From Eubacterium maltosivorans (GTDB lineage Bacteria > Bacillota > Clostridia > Eubacteriales > Eubacteriaceae), in assembly GCF_002441855.2 (NCBI RefSeq), contig NZ_CP029487.1:186001-250000 (forward strand): a DNA stretch of 64,000 bases, given 5' to 3'. The position numbers and the translations under genes were made by a program. Positions within the stretch are counted from its first letter, which is position 1; every line of letters begins with the position of its first letter. This document shows, piece after piece, positions 36,425 through 45,618 of this stretch. The notes beneath the pieces were generated by a model. It had not been told where the DNA came from and searched no databases. It worked only from the letters and a program-made list of their open reading frames with translations.

Positions 36425-36480
36425 GGATTCAGTTGGATATCGTTGTTTGCTGAGAGGAAAAGATTTAGAGAGCAGCTCTT

Positions 36481-36626
36481 GTAGTTGAAAATGGAAAGTG
36501 GAAAGTTTTGGTGCAAATATGCGCTGCACATTTGATTAGATAGCGGCCTGTGCCGCTGTTTAACTCGCTTTTTCGTCAGAAAAAGGGTTCAAAAACGATC
36601 CACTATCAACGCTCAATTATCAGCTA
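36481..36626. repeat. Heptad-arm hairpin element, copy A
   Basis: Left arm of 7-nt units (GTTGAAA ATGGAAA GTGGAAA G), a core with AGCGGCC-TGT-GCCGCT, and a right arm with TCCACTATCAAC. Its core, read on the minus strand, matches copy D (GAACCCTTTTTCTG, CGAAAAAGCGA, AACAGCGGC). The arms of this copy match each other only loosely. It lies in the 287-base gap between rseP and ispG, 56 bases after the rseP stop. Confidence 0.75.
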
Positions 36627-36644
36627 AAATCAAGGATACGTTTT

Positions 36645-36684
36645 GCCCCAATGAAGCAGCAGTGAATTGGGGCTTTTAATTTTG
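36645..36684 (+). terminator. Terminator-like hairpin before ispG
   Basis: GCCCCAAT (36645-36652) pairs perfectly with ATTGGGGC (36666-36673), followed by TTTTAATTTTG. It may end the uppS-cdsA-rseP transcript partly, because ispG starts 28 bases later without an obvious promoter of its own. Confidence 0.75.
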
Positions 36685-36711
36685 AAAATATTAATAAGTA
36701 AGGTGAAAAAT

Positions 36712-37776
36712 ATGGAAATACGACGTCATAAAACCAGAGAGGTACCCATCGGAGACCGTATGATCGGGGGAGATCATCCCATACTGATCCAGTCCATGAC
36801 CAATACAGACACGAGAGATGTTCAGGCGACGGTGCGCCAGATAAAGGATCTGGAGGCTGCCGGCTGCGACATCGTGCGGGTGGCTGTGCCGGATCTGGAG
36901 GCAGCCAGAGCCATCGCAGACATAAAAAAACAGATATCCATTCCACTGGTGGCAGATATCCATTTTAATTATGAGCTGGCGCTGGAAGCCATTAAGGGAG
37001 GCGTGGACAAGCTCCGGATTAACCCTGGGAACATCGGGGATAAGGAGAAGGTGCGTCTGGTGGTGGAAGCGGCCAAAGCGGCCAATATTTCTATCCGTAT
37101 CGGGGTGAACGCGGGCTCTTTGGAAAAGGAGCTGCTTGAAAAGTACGGGCACCCCACACCGGAAGCCATGGTGGAAAGCGCTGAAAAACATATCGCTTAT
37201 CTCGAGGAGCTGGATTTTAACAACATTGTCGTATCCATGAAGGCATCGGATGTGCGTTTTACCATTGACGCTTACACACTTTTTTCTGAGAAATACGATT
37301 ATCCAGTGCATCTGGGCATTACGGAGGCCGGCGTCCTGCGGACATCGGCGGTTAAATCGGGCATTGGCATTGGCTATATGCTGTTAAATGGTATCGGGGA
37401 TACGATCCGGGTATCCATCACGGGCAATCCGGTGGATGAAATCTATGTGGCCAGGGATATTTTAAAGTCCATTGGCATGTACCAGAGCGGAGAAGGCATG
37501 GTGGAGGTTGTCTCATGTCCGACCTGCGGACGCACAGAGATTGACCTGATCGGCATCGCGGAGGAAATGAACCGCCGACTTGTGCATGTGAAAAAGGACT
37601 TGAAGGTCGCGGTGATGGGCTGCGTGGTCAATGGCCCGGGAGAGGGAAAGGAAGCGGATATCGGCATTGCCGGTGGAAAAGGAAAAGGGGTTCTTTTTAA
37701 AAAAGGGGAAATTTTTAAAACAGTGGCAGAGGACGAAATCATTGATGCCCTGATGGAAGAAATCAAAAGAATGTAG
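36712..37776 (+). CDS. ispG: 4-hydroxy-3-methylbut-2-enyl diphosphate synthase (IspG/GcpE)
   Basis: 354 residues. It converts MEcPP to HMBPP in the MEP isoprenoid pathway, using a [4Fe-4S] cluster held by C269 and C272 (SCPTCGRT) and C304 (MGCVVNGPGEGKEADIG) plus a glutamate. TIM-barrel motifs include IQSMTNTDTRDV, LVADIHFNYELAL, KLRINPGNIGD and HLGITEAG. AAGGTGAAAAAT precedes ATG 36712; an upstream TTG/ATG lies within the terminator. The next gene, polC, starts immediately after its stop. Confidence 0.97.
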   Translation: MEIRRHKTREVPIGDRMIGGDHPILIQSMTNTDTRDVQATVRQIKDLEAAGCDIVRVAVPDLEAARAIADIKKQISIPLVADIHFNYELALEAIKGGVDKLRINPGNIGDKEKVRLVVEAAKAANISIRIGVNAGSLEKELLEKYGHPTPEAMVESAEKHIAYLEELDFNNIVVSMKASDVRFTIDAYTLFSEKYDYPVHLGITEAGVLRTSAVKSGIGIGYMLLNGIGDTIRVSITGNPVDEIYVARDILKSIGMYQSGEGMVEVVSCPTCGRTEIDLIGIAEEMNRRLVHVKKDLKVAVMGCVVNGPGEGKEADIGIAGGKGKGVLFKKGEIFKTVAEDEIIDALMEEIKRM

Positions 37777-37785
37777 GTGGACGCC

Positions 37786-40700
37786 TTGAATCCGATTATA
37801 CACAAACAAAATGATTTGGAAGAACTCATTAAAAAATACGGGCTTAAGCCCCAGCGTGTCGAGGTGAATTCTGCGAGCCAGGAGCTGGTTTTTACCTTTA
37901 AAACCCGAATTCCTGAATGTGACAGCATCTCGGTCCAGAGAGAGCTCGTGGATATTTTTGATTATACCAAGAGTCTGAGCGTTATTATCTCGCCAGAGGA
38001 TGAGGGAAATAAAGAAACCGGGACGAAGCAGTCAGTCCACAAGCTTATGGAAAATGTGGATTATGACGCGCTGGCCAAAAAGAAAGAGGATGCGCTCAAT
38101 AAGCGCTTAAAAGTTATAAAGGATACCCCGCCGGCCAAGGCAGGTAGCGGCGCGTCCGGTAAAAAGGATGGCAAAGAGGAGGAAGCCCGAGTGCTGGGCG
38201 TTGGCGAAGTGGTTATGGGGGACAGAATCAAGCGTCCGGCCCAGTCCATGGGAGAAATTGACTTTAGTACCGGCGCGGTGCTTGACAGCACCAACATCGT
38301 GGTCAGCGGCCGGGTCTTTGGCATTGATTCCAGGGAAATTACTGATAAAACGACCCTTTTTACCTTTAACATTACCGATGAACACGGCAGTGTCTCCTGT
38401 AAGATTTTCGCCCGGAAGAAGAATGTGGGCATGATCAAGGAAAATCTGAAAAAGGACCGCTGGTTTAAGGTTGAGGGCAATATCAATTATGATGAGTACT
38501 CCCACGAAAAGGTGCTGACACCTAAAAATATGGAGGTGGCCGCAGCGCCGGTAAGGCGTGACAACGCAGAGGAAAAACGTGTCGAGCTTCACCTTCACAG
38601 CCAGTACAGCTCCATGGACGCGGTGAGCAAGGTGGCTAAAATTATGAAGCAGGCCAATGATTTTGGTCATGACGCCATCGGTATCACTGACCACGGCGTG
38701 CTTCAGGCTTACCCTGAAATGATGTCCCTGAGCAAAAAATACGGCATCAAGGTGCTGTACGGCGTCGAGGGATATCTGGTGGACGATGACCAGTATATTG
38801 TAACCGGGGAACAGAACGAAAGCTTTGAAGGCGAATTTGTTTTCTTCGACCTTGAGACCACTGGCCTGATCCCAGGCAAGGACAATATCATCGAGATCGC
38901 AGCGGTCAAGATTAAAAACAAGCATATCGTGGATACCTTCTCCAAGATCGTCAACCCGCACCGCCCCATTCCGCCGTTTATCACCAACCTTACTGGGATT
39001 ACCAACCAGATGGTAGAAGCCGGAGAGGAAGAAGCGGCGGCGGTCAGGGCCTTTCATGAATTTTGCGGCGATCTCATTCTGGTGGCCCACAACGCAAAAT
39101 TTGATATGGGCTTTATGGAGATTGCGCTTAATGCGCACCATCTGGAGAACAATATCACCTATATTGATACACTCGCCATGTCCAGGACGCTGATTCCAAC
39201 CATCAACAAGCATAACCTCAAAAAGCTGGCGAGTTATTTTAAGGTAGATATGGGACACCACCACCGGGCTCTGGACGACTCGGTGTGCTCGGCGAAGATT
39301 TTCGTCAAGCTCATGGAGCTGGCCCAGAAACAGGATGTGGATGAGGTGGCCGGTCTCAACGGCCTGATGGACGTAGAGCAGATCATAAAATCCGGCGATA
39401 CCTACCATATTATTATTTACGCCAAAAATCAGGCGGGGCTGAAGGACCTGTACAAGCTGGTTTCCGAGGCGCACATCAATTATTTTTACAGAAGGCCCAG
39501 GATACCGAAATCCCTGCTGGCAGCCCACCGGGAAAATCTGATCATCGGCAGCGCATGTGAGGCCGGGGAGCTCTACAAGGCAGTGCTGAAGAATGTGCCC
39601 AAGAACCGTCTGGATGAAATCGCTGATTTTTATGATTATTTTGAGGTACAGCCTCTGGGAAATAATGAATATCTCCTTCGGAATGAGACCGTGCACTCCA
39701 TGGAAGAGCTGGCTGATGTTAACAGGCGGATCATTGAGCTTGGGCGGGAAAAGGGCAAGCTGGTGGTCGCCACCGGGGACGTCCATTTTGTGGACCCCAG
39801 CGACGCTTATTTCAGAGAGATTCTGCAGGCCGGACAGGGCTACAAGGATTCCCATGAGCAGCCGCCGCTCTACTACCGCTCGACCCAGGAAATGCTGGAT
39901 GAATTCACCTATGTGGACCCGCAGACCGCCTATGAGCTGGTGGTTACCAATCCGCGCAGGGTGGCGGAACTGTTTGACGACGTGAAGCCCATACCCGACG
40001 GCACCTTCCCGCCCATCATTGAGGGCTCGGATGATGAGATCCGGGATATGGTTTATAAAAAGGCCCATGAGATGTACGGTGACCCGCTGCCAGACATTGT
40101 GGAGCAGCGCGTGAAGCGTGAGCTGGACTCCATTATCGGCAACGGCTACTCGGTCCTGTACCTGATCGCCCAGAAGCTGGTGCACCATTCCCTGGAGGAT
40201 GGCTATCTGGTCGGTTCCAGAGGGTCGGTCGGATCGTCGCTGGTTGCCATGTTGTGTGGGATCACAGAGGTTAACTCACTGGCGCCTCACTATGTCTGCC
40301 CGAACTGCAAGCATTATGAGTTCTTTGACAGCACAAAGGTAGGGGTGGGGCCTGACCTTCCCAACGCCGATTGCCCGGAATGCGGCCATCCCATGAATAA
40401 GGACGGCTTTGATATTCCCTTTGAAACCTTCCTTGGATTTGAGGGCGACAAGGAGCCGGATATTGACCTTAACTTCTCAGGCGAAAACCAGCCAGAGGCG
40501 CACCATTACACAGAGGTGCTCTTTGGCGAGGGCAAGGTCTACCGCGCCGGAACCATTGCAACACTGGCGGATAAGACAGCCTTTGGCTATGTGAAAAATT
40601 TCTTTGATGAAAATGGTGTCACCGCGCCGCGAGCAGAGATGGAACGTGTGATTGAGGGCTGCGCCGGCGTTAAGCGTACCACAGGCCAGCACCCCGGCGG

Positions 40701-41886
40701 GGTTATGGTGGTGCCAAAGGATAAGGATATCTATGACTTTACGCCGATCCAGTACCCGGCTGATGACCGGGAATGCGGCACCATGACGACCCATTTCGAT
40801 TACCACTCCATTTCCGGGCGTCTCCTGAAGCTCGATATTCTGGGCCATGATGACCCGACCATGCTCCGCATGCTCAAGGATATCACAGGCCTCGACCCGC
40901 AGGAGATTCCGCTGGACGACGAAAAGGTCATCAGCCTGTTCACAGGAACCAGCGCCCTGGACCTGAAGGAAGATGATTTTGACATTCCTCTTGGAACCTG
41001 CGGGATTCCAGAGTTTGGGACCAACTTTGTCCGCCAGATGGTGCTGGACACCAAGCCCACGGCCTTTTCGGACCTGATCCGTATTTCTGGCTTATCCCAC
41101 GGGACAGACGTCTGGACCAACAACGCTCAGGACCTTGTGCGTTCTGGAACCGCGACCATCAAGGATGTTATCTGTACCCGTGACGATATTATGCTTGGCC
41201 TCATCTCAATGGGACTGGCGCCCAAGGAGTCCTTCAGTATTATGGAGCATGTCCGTAAGGGGAAGGGCCTGACAGATGAAGAGGAAGCTTATATGAAGGA
41301 AAACAATGTGCCGGCCTGGTACATTGATTCCTGTAAAAAGATCAAGTACATGTTCCCTAAAGCCCACGCGGCAGCTTATGTTATGATGGCCTTTCGTATC
41401 GCTTACTACAAGGTTTACTATCCACTGGCCTACTACGCGACCTACTTCAGTATCCGGGCCAAGGAATTTAATCTGGAAAAGATGACCAACGGTAAGGAGA
41501 CGGTCAAAAAAACATTGGCGGAAATCCGCGCCCAGGGCAACAAGGCCAGCAATAAGGACCAGCAGCTTCTGACCTCGCTGGAGTTGGCGCTTGAAATGTA
41601 CTGCCGTGGCTTTGGCTTTAAAAATGTGGATGTCTACGAGTCCCACTACAGCGAGTTCAAAATCGTTGGAAACGAGCTGCTGCCACCGCTTAACGCCATT
41701 GACGGACTGGGGGACAAGGCGGCAATGCAGATTTACGAGGAAGCTCAGAAACGGCCCTTTATCTCCAAAGAGGATCTGCAGACCCGCGCCAAGGTCAATA
41801 AATCCAACATCGAAAAGCTCGAGCAGTTCGGCTGCCTGAACAGTCTGCCGGACTCCAACCAGATGAGCTTTATGAGTATGTTTTAA
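37786..41886 (+). CDS. polC: DNA polymerase III PolC
   Basis: About 1,366 residues, the Gram-positive replicative polymerase. Order: N-terminal domain (1-165), OB fold (IVVSGRVFGIDSREIT), PHP domain (LHLHSQYSSMDAV, GITDHGVLQAYPEM) split by a DEDD proofreading exonuclease (FVFFDLETTGLIPGKDN, AHNAKFDMGFM, HHRALDDS), and the polymerase core with GSRGSVGSSLVAM, a zinc finger (CPNCKH ... CPECGHPM), catalytic EPDIDLNFSGE and HPGGVMVVP. It is slightly shorter than the B. subtilis protein (1,437), mainly near the N-terminus. TTG 37786 has TAGGTGG at good spacing; a GTG nine bases earlier abuts the ispG stop. Confidence 0.97.
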   Translation: MNPIIHKQNDLEELIKKYGLKPQRVEVNSASQELVFTFKTRIPECDSISVQRELVDIFDYTKSLSVIISPEDEGNKETGTKQSVHKLMENVDYDALAKKKEDALNKRLKVIKDTPPAKAGSGASGKKDGKEEEARVLGVGEVVMGDRIKRPAQSMGEIDFSTGAVLDSTNIVVSGRVFGIDSREITDKTTLFTFNITDEHGSVSCKIFARKKNVGMIKENLKKDRWFKVEGNINYDEYSHEKVLTPKNMEVAAAPVRRDNAEEKRVELHLHSQYSSMDAVSKVAKIMKQANDFGHDAIGITDHGVLQAYPEMMSLSKKYGIKVLYGVEGYLVDDDQYIVTGEQNESFEGEFVFFDLETTGLIPGKDNIIEIAAVKIKNKHIVDTFSKIVNPHRPIPPFITNLTGITNQMVEAGEEEAAAVRAFHEFCGDLILVAHNAKFDMGFMEIALNAHHLENNITYIDTLAMSRTLIPTINKHNLKKLASYFKVDMGHHHRALDDSVCSAKIFVKLMELAQKQDVDEVAGLNGLMDVEQIIKSGDTYHIIIYAKNQAGLKDLYKLVSEAHINYFYRRPRIPKSLLAAHRENLIIGSACEAGELYKAVLKNVPKNRLDEIADFYDYFEVQPLGNNEYLLRNETVHSMEELADVNRRIIELGREKGKLVVATGDVHFVDPSDAYFREILQAGQGYKDSHEQPPLYYRSTQEMLDEFTYVDPQTAYELVVTNPRRVAELFDDVKPIPDGTFPPIIEGSDDEIRDMVYKKAHEMYGDPLPDIVEQRVKRELDSIIGNGYSVLYLIAQKLVHHSLEDGYLVGSRGSVGSSLVAMLCGITEVNSLAPHYVCPNCKHYEFFDSTKVGVGPDLPNADCPECGHPMNKDGFDIPFETFLGFEGDKEPDIDLNFSGENQPEAHHYTEVLFGEGKVYRAGTIATLADKTAFGYVKNFFDENGVTAPRAEMERVIEGCAGVKRTTGQHPGGVMVVPKDKDIYDFTPIQYPADDRECGTMTTHFDYHSISGRLLKLDILGHDDPTMLRMLKDITGLDPQEIPLDDEKVISLFTGTSALDLKEDDFDIPLGTCGIPEFGTNFVRQMVLDTKPTAFSDLIRISGLSHGTDVWTNNAQDLVRSGTATIKDVICTRDDIMLGLISMGLAPKESFSIMEHVRKGKGLTDEEEAYMKENNVPAWYIDSCKKIKYMFPKAHAAAYVMMAFRIAYYKVYYPLAYYATYFSIRAKEFNLEKMTNGKETVKKTLAEIRAQGNKASNKDQQLLTSLELALEMYCRGFGFKNVDVYESHYSEFKIVGNELLPPLNAIDGLGDKAAMQIYEEAQKRPFISKEDLQTRAKVNKSNIEKLEQFGCLNSLPDSNQMSFMSMF

Positions 41887-41950
41887 GGGCGGGGCTGTTT
41901 TGACAGAAGAAAAAGGCGATTGTATGATGCGGAGATAAAGGTTGGGCAAT

Positions 41951-42105
41951 ATGAATGGAGAATTGACAATGGGTAATGGAAAATTTTGGTACGCTTTCGC
42001 GGTTAGCTCAAGCGATTAAGCTGGCAGCCTGCGGCCGCATCTCATCAAAATGCGACGGCATTTTGCTCCTGTAATTCTCCATTTTCAATTTTCCATTCTC
42101 AATTC
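41951..42105. repeat. Heptad-arm hairpin element, copy B
   Basis: Left arm ATGGAGA ATTGACA ATGGGTA ATGGAAA ATTTTGG, a core with TGCGGCCGCA, and a right arm that read backwards is GAATTGAGAATGGAAAATTG and so on. It lies 64 bases after the polC stop and before a terminator. The 41887-42361 gap holds this element, that terminator, and the promoter region of the next operon. Confidence 0.85.
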
Positions 42106-42158
42106 AAAGGCCTCTTTTTAACACTTTATCGCTTGCTTTTAAGGTTTGTCTGTACTCT

Positions 42159-42188
42159 GAACACGAGTATCCATCGTGTTCTTTTTTT
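42159..42188 (+). terminator. Rho-independent terminator of polC
   Basis: GAACACGA (42159-42166) pairs perfectly with TCGTGTTC (42174-42181), followed by seven T. It stands 54 bases after repeat copy B. Confidence 0.9.
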
Positions 42189-42210
42189 GTTTAAGATTTC
42201 CAAAAAAGAC

Positions 42211-42239
42211 TTGACAAAAAGGGGAAGCGGCTTTATCAT
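42211..42239 (+). promoter_or_regulatory. Promoter of the acid-sugar operon
   Basis: Perfect TTGACA at 42211-42216, 17-base spacer, TATCAT at 42234-42239. The first gene begins 122 bases downstream, leaving room for operator control in the leader. Confidence 0.75.
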
Positions 42240-42321
42240 TGATTTATGAAAAGCAATACATAGGACGTTCTTCGTTACACATTTAACAAATAGCGTTCTA
42301 TTAAAAATTTTAGGCATAAAG

Positions 42322-42335
42322 GTAGGATGACCTAC
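42322..42335. promoter_or_regulatory. Candidate operator, GTAGG-ATGA-CCTAC
   Basis: A perfect 5+5 inverted repeat in the leader of the acid-sugar operon. It shares GTAGGATG with the palindrome in front of the convergent GntR/FCD regulator gene (46352-46372), so both may be read by that regulator. Confidence 0.5.
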
Positions 42336-42361
42336 TAAGAAAGCAGAAAAGAGGTACTGAA

Positions 42362-43258
42362 ATGGATCGTATGGTTGGTTTTATCGGACTCGGTATTATG
42401 GGAAAACCAATGGCTAAGAACCTGGTTAAAGGTGGATGCAGCCTTTTGGTAAACGATTTGAACGGGGAGGCAGTAAAGGAACTGACAGATATGGGCGCCC
42501 AGGCGGCAACCCTGAAAGAGATTGGTGAAAAATGTCCGGTTATTTTCACCATTCTTCCCAACGGCGGAATTGTTCAGTCGGTATTGTTTAGTGCTGACGG
42601 CGTGGCCGAGGGGATCAGAGAAGGCAGTGTTGTTGTGGATATGAGCTCTGTGACGCCTACAGAATCGAAAGTCTGCGCCGAAAAACTGGCGCCTCTTGGT
42701 GTCGATTTCCTGGATGCGCCGGTAAGCGGCGGAGAACCCAAGGCCATCGACGGGACGCTGGCCTTTATGGTCGGCGGCAAGCAGGAAGCCTTTGACAAGA
42801 TGACACCCTACTTTGACATCATGGGCGCATCGGCGCTGCTGGTCGGTGAAACTGGCAGCGGCTCTGTGACAAAGCTGGCCAATCAGGTTATCGTAAACCT
42901 GAACATCGCAGCTGTATCGGAGGCGCTGGTACTGGCGACAAAGGCCGGAGCCGATCCGGAGCTGGTTTACAAGGCCATCCGCGGCGGTCTCGCGGGAAGC
43001 ACCGTTCTCGACGCCAAGGCGCCGCTGATGATCGACCGCAACTTTGTACCCGGCGGCAAGATTTCCATTAACCTGAAGGATATTAAAAACGTCATGGCAA
43101 CCGCCCATGATATCGATGTGCCACTGCCCATGAGCAGCCAGCTCCTGGAAATCATGCAGGCCCTGAAGGTAGACGGCCATCTGGAAGACGACCACGGCGG
43201 CATTGTACAGTATTTTGAAAAGCTGGCCGGTGTAGAAGTAAAACGCAAGGAAAAATAG
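42362..43258 (+). CDS. NAD(P)-dependent beta-hydroxyacid dehydrogenase (GarR/LtnD/HIBADH family)
   Basis: 298 residues. N-terminal Rossmann motif VGFIGLGIMGKPMAKNLVKGG, catalytic-domain motif FLDAPVSGGEPKAIDGTLAFMVGG, and the catalytic lysine in GSVTKLANQVIVNLNIAAVSEAL. Family members oxidise or reduce 3-hydroxyacids such as tartronate semialdehyde/glycerate, 3-hydroxyisobutyrate or L-threonate. Linkage to a DUF1537 kinase favours a threonate/erythronate-type 2-dehydrogenase (LtnD-like). It heads a three-gene operon: ten bases to the kinase start, then the cyclase gene. AAAGAGG precedes ATG 42362. Confidence 0.88.
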   Translation: MDRMVGFIGLGIMGKPMAKNLVKGGCSLLVNDLNGEAVKELTDMGAQAATLKEIGEKCPVIFTILPNGGIVQSVLFSADGVAEGIREGSVVVDMSSVTPTESKVCAEKLAPLGVDFLDAPVSGGEPKAIDGTLAFMVGGKQEAFDKMTPYFDIMGASALLVGETGSGSVTKLANQVIVNLNIAAVSEALVLATKAGADPELVYKAIRGGLAGSTVLDAKAPLMIDRNFVPGGKISINLKDIKNVMATAHDIDVPLPMSSQLLEIMQALKVDGHLEDDHGGIVQYFEKLAGVEVKRKEK

Positions 43259-43267
43259 GTGAGTGAC

Positions 43268-44701
43268 ATGGCAGAAAGATTAGACGCATCCATTTTAACA
43301 ACCTTCAAGCCCATTCCGGAAAAAGAGGTTACTGCACAGCTGAATGAAGCCCTAAAGGGCTTTGACCGTAAAATTGTGGTTCTGGACGACGACCCCACTG
43401 GGGTACAGACTGTTCACGACATTTCCGTCTATACAGACTGGTCGGTTGACAGCATGCGCAAGGGCTTTGACGAAGAAAACAGTATGTTTTTCATCCTGAC
43501 CAACTCCAGAGGGCTGACAGCACCTGAGACCACAAAGGCTCACCGGGAAATGGCTGAGAACATTTTACAGGTCGCCAGGGAAACCGGCAAAAAATTTGTC
43601 GTGATCAGCCGGAGCGACTCGACCCTGCGCGGGCATTATCCACTGGAACCGGAAATTTTAAAGGACGTTATTGAGGCGGGTTCAGACCAGAAAATTGACG
43701 GTGAAATTATCTATCCGTTCTTTAAAGAAGGCGGCCGCTTTACCATTGACAACGTGCACTATGTGCAGGAAGGCGATGAGCTGGTGCCTGCGGGTGAAAC
43801 CGAGTTCGCGAAGGACAAATCCTTTGGCTACAAGGCGTCTCATCTGGGCGAGTGGTGCGAAGAAAAATCCGGCGGCAAATACAAGGCTGAGGACGTGACC
43901 TTTATCGCGCTGGAGGATCTGCGAAACCTGGAAATCGACAAGATTACAGACCAGCTCATGCAGGTGAAGGATTTCAATAAAATTGTGGTCAATTCCATCG
44001 ACTACGCCGATGTTAAGGTTTTTGCCATCGCACTGGTAAAAGCCATGAATCAGGGTAAAAACTTTATATTCCGCTCAGCTGCAGCCATCACAAAGGTGCT
44101 TGGCGGCGTGCCGGATAAGCCCATTCTCAGTCATGACGAGCTGATTTTAACAGAGAACAAAAACGGCGGTATCATCGTTGTCGGCTCCCATGTCAACAAG
44201 ACGACCGCCCAGCTTGAGGAGCTTAAAAACTCGGACAAGCCCATTGAATTTATCGAGTTTAACCAGCACCGTGTGCTGGAAGAAAACGGGCTGGAACAGG
44301 AAGTAGAGCGGGTGGTAGGCATTGTGGAAGCGGATATTAAGGCTGGCAAGACCGTCGCCGTTTATACCCGCAGGGACCGCTTCGACCTGGATACCGATGA
44401 TAAGGATGAACAGCTTAAGGTGTCTGTCAAAATATCCGATGCGGTGACCAGCATTATCACAAACCTGTCCGTGCGGCCTAACTTTATTGTAGCTAAGGGA
44501 GGGATCACCTCCAGTGACATTGGCACCAAGGCGCTGCGGGTGCAGAAAGCGAATGTCATGGGCCAGATCAAGCCGGGGATTCCAGTATGGATGACCGGGG
44601 AAGAGAGCAAATTCCCGGGACTGCCCTATGTGATCTTCCCAGGCAATGTCGGCACCAATACCACGCTGAGAGAAGCAGTTGAGACCCTGATGGGGGACTG
44701 A
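43268..44701 (+). CDS. Four-carbon acid sugar kinase family protein (DUF1537)
   Basis: 477 residues. DUF1537 N-terminal domain with KIVVLDDDPTGVQTVHD, FILTNSRGL and VISRSDSTLRGHYPLE; C-terminal nucleotide-binding domain with IIVVGSHVNKTTAQLEEL, FIVAKGGITSSDIG and PGIPVWMTGEESKFPGLPYVIFPGNVG. The family phosphorylates 3- or 4-carbon acid sugars (oxidised threonate, erythronate and related compounds). It acts after the dehydrogenase encoded upstream. The usual partner aldolase/decarboxylase (OtnC/LtnC type) is missing here. ATG 43268 has AGGTGAG upstream. Confidence 0.9.
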   Translation: MAERLDASILTTFKPIPEKEVTAQLNEALKGFDRKIVVLDDDPTGVQTVHDISVYTDWSVDSMRKGFDEENSMFFILTNSRGLTAPETTKAHREMAENILQVARETGKKFVVISRSDSTLRGHYPLEPEILKDVIEAGSDQKIDGEIIYPFFKEGGRFTIDNVHYVQEGDELVPAGETEFAKDKSFGYKASHLGEWCEEKSGGKYKAEDVTFIALEDLRNLEIDKITDQLMQVKDFNKIVVNSIDYADVKVFAIALVKAMNQGKNFIFRSAAAITKVLGGVPDKPILSHDELILTENKNGGIIVVGSHVNKTTAQLEELKNSDKPIEFIEFNQHRVLEENGLEQEVERVVGIVEADIKAGKTVAVYTRRDRFDLDTDDKDEQLKVSVKISDAVTSIITNLSVRPNFIVAKGGITSSDIGTKALRVQKANVMGQIKPGIPVWMTGEESKFPGLPYVIFPGNVGTNTTLREAVETLMGD

Positions 44702-44707
44702 AAGAGC

Positions 44708-44813
44708 AGTGAATAGTGGATAGTTGAGGAATGCTTTCGCCCTGCGGCCGCATATAATCAAATCTTAATCAAATCTGCAGGGCAGATTTGCACCTAAACT
44801 ATCAACTATTTTA
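44708..44813. repeat. Heptad-arm hairpin element, copy C
   Basis: Left arm AGTGAAT AGTGGAT AGTTGAG, core with CTGCGGCCGC and an inner AAATCTGCAGGGCAGATTT hairpin, right arm CTAAACTATCAACTATTTTA. It starts 7 bases after the kinase stop. A further stem AACGGC-CAACGCT-GCCGTT follows at 44822-44840 before the cyclase gene. Confidence 0.8.
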
Positions 44814-44872
44814 GGATTATTAACGGCCAACGCTGCCGTTTGATAAAATAAAATTTATATGAGGTGAACTTT

Positions 44873-45538
44873 ATGAACATTTTCTTATCCTATCCATTGG
44901 ACCCGAACGATTTAGCATGGCCAGGCGAACCGGTCATTAAAGTAAGACAGTGTACTGAAATCGGTGATGAAACCCCGTTCAACAGCTTTATGTCAGAGCT
45001 GCCAAACCACTGCGGCACCCATTATGATGCGCCGAAGCATTTTAATCCTGACGGGCTGAGAATCAACGAACTGCCCATTGACTACTTTGTGTTTAAGAAG
45101 GTACTGCTTTTAGATATTCCGAAAAATGCCTGCGAAGGTGTAACCATCGAGGATTTACAGAAGCATGAGGAAGAAATTCAGCAGGCAGATCTGCTGCTGA
45201 TCCGTACCGGCTTTGGTGAAGTAAGAAAAACAGATCCCAAGAAATACCAGATGGAAGGCCCATTCCTGACACCGGAAACCTGCCTGTATATGGTCAACAC
45301 CTACAAGAACCTGAGATGCGTGGGCTTTGACTTCCTGGCAATCGGCTCTCCCTGCAATGATCTGGCAGCGCCGGCGCACCAGAATCTGTTAGGACTGAAC
45401 ACTGAAAAATTCATCACTGCAATCGAAGACATGAACCTGTCCGAATTAAAGGGCAAAATCAATTTTGTCGTTGCCGCTCCGCTGCGCATTGTGGGCGTAG
45501 ACAGCAGCCAGGTCAGTGTTATTGCAGACTTAGACTAA
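44873..45538 (+). CDS. Cyclase family protein (kynurenine formamidase-like metal hydrolase)
   Basis: 221 residues. The metal-binding signature HCGTHYDAPKHF (HxGTHxDxPxHF) is intact, with FDFLAIGSPCNDLAAPAHQNLL near the C-terminal side. The family hydrolyses amide or cyclic ester bonds (kynurenine formamidase, isatin hydrolase, cyclases). No kynurenine gene is near. In this operon a lactone or cyclic acid-sugar intermediate is a reasonable guess. GAGGTGAAC precedes ATG 44873. Regulation is probably by the convergent GntR/FCD gene. Confidence 0.87.
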   Translation: MNIFLSYPLDPNDLAWPGEPVIKVRQCTEIGDETPFNSFMSELPNHCGTHYDAPKHFNPDGLRINELPIDYFVFKKVLLLDIPKNACEGVTIEDLQKHEEEIQQADLLLIRTGFGEVRKTDPKKYQMEGPFLTPETCLYMVNTYKNLRCVGFDFLAIGSPCNDLAAPAHQNLLGLNTEKFITAIEDMNLSELKGKINFVVAAPLRIVGVDSSQVSVIADLD

Positions 45539-45563
45539 AAAAGAGCCTCCGGGCTCTTTTTTT
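45535..45563. terminator. Bidirectional terminator
   Basis: AAGAGCC-TCC-GGGCTCTT with A-run on the left and seven T on the right. It serves the cyclase gene (+) and, beyond repeat copy G, the GntR gene (-). Confidence 0.88.
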
Positions 45564-45618
45564 GGTGGAAGGTTGAAAGTGGAAGGTGGAAGGTTTTGGA
45601 CCTTCAATTTTCATTCTC
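45564..45618. repeat. Heptad-arm element, truncated copy G, entering the GntR coding end
   Basis: GTGGAAG GTTGAAA GTGGAAG GTGGAAG GTTTTGG, then only a short right arm CCTTCAATTTTCATTCTC. Read on the minus strand the right arm supplies the last codons (ENEN) and the stop codon of the regulator at 45604-46326. The central GCGGCC core is missing. Confidence 0.75.

Noticed and set aside
38107-40188. Long minus-strand open frame (693 codons) opposite polC
   Set aside because: PolC on the plus strand is unmistakable with all motifs; the antisense frame arises from its codon bias and shows no recognisable domain.
41951-42105. Insertion sequence or group II intron
   Set aside because: There is no transposase or reverse transcriptase frame in or near any copy and the elements are only 55-155 bases; a MITE-like origin remains possible but no parent element is visible.
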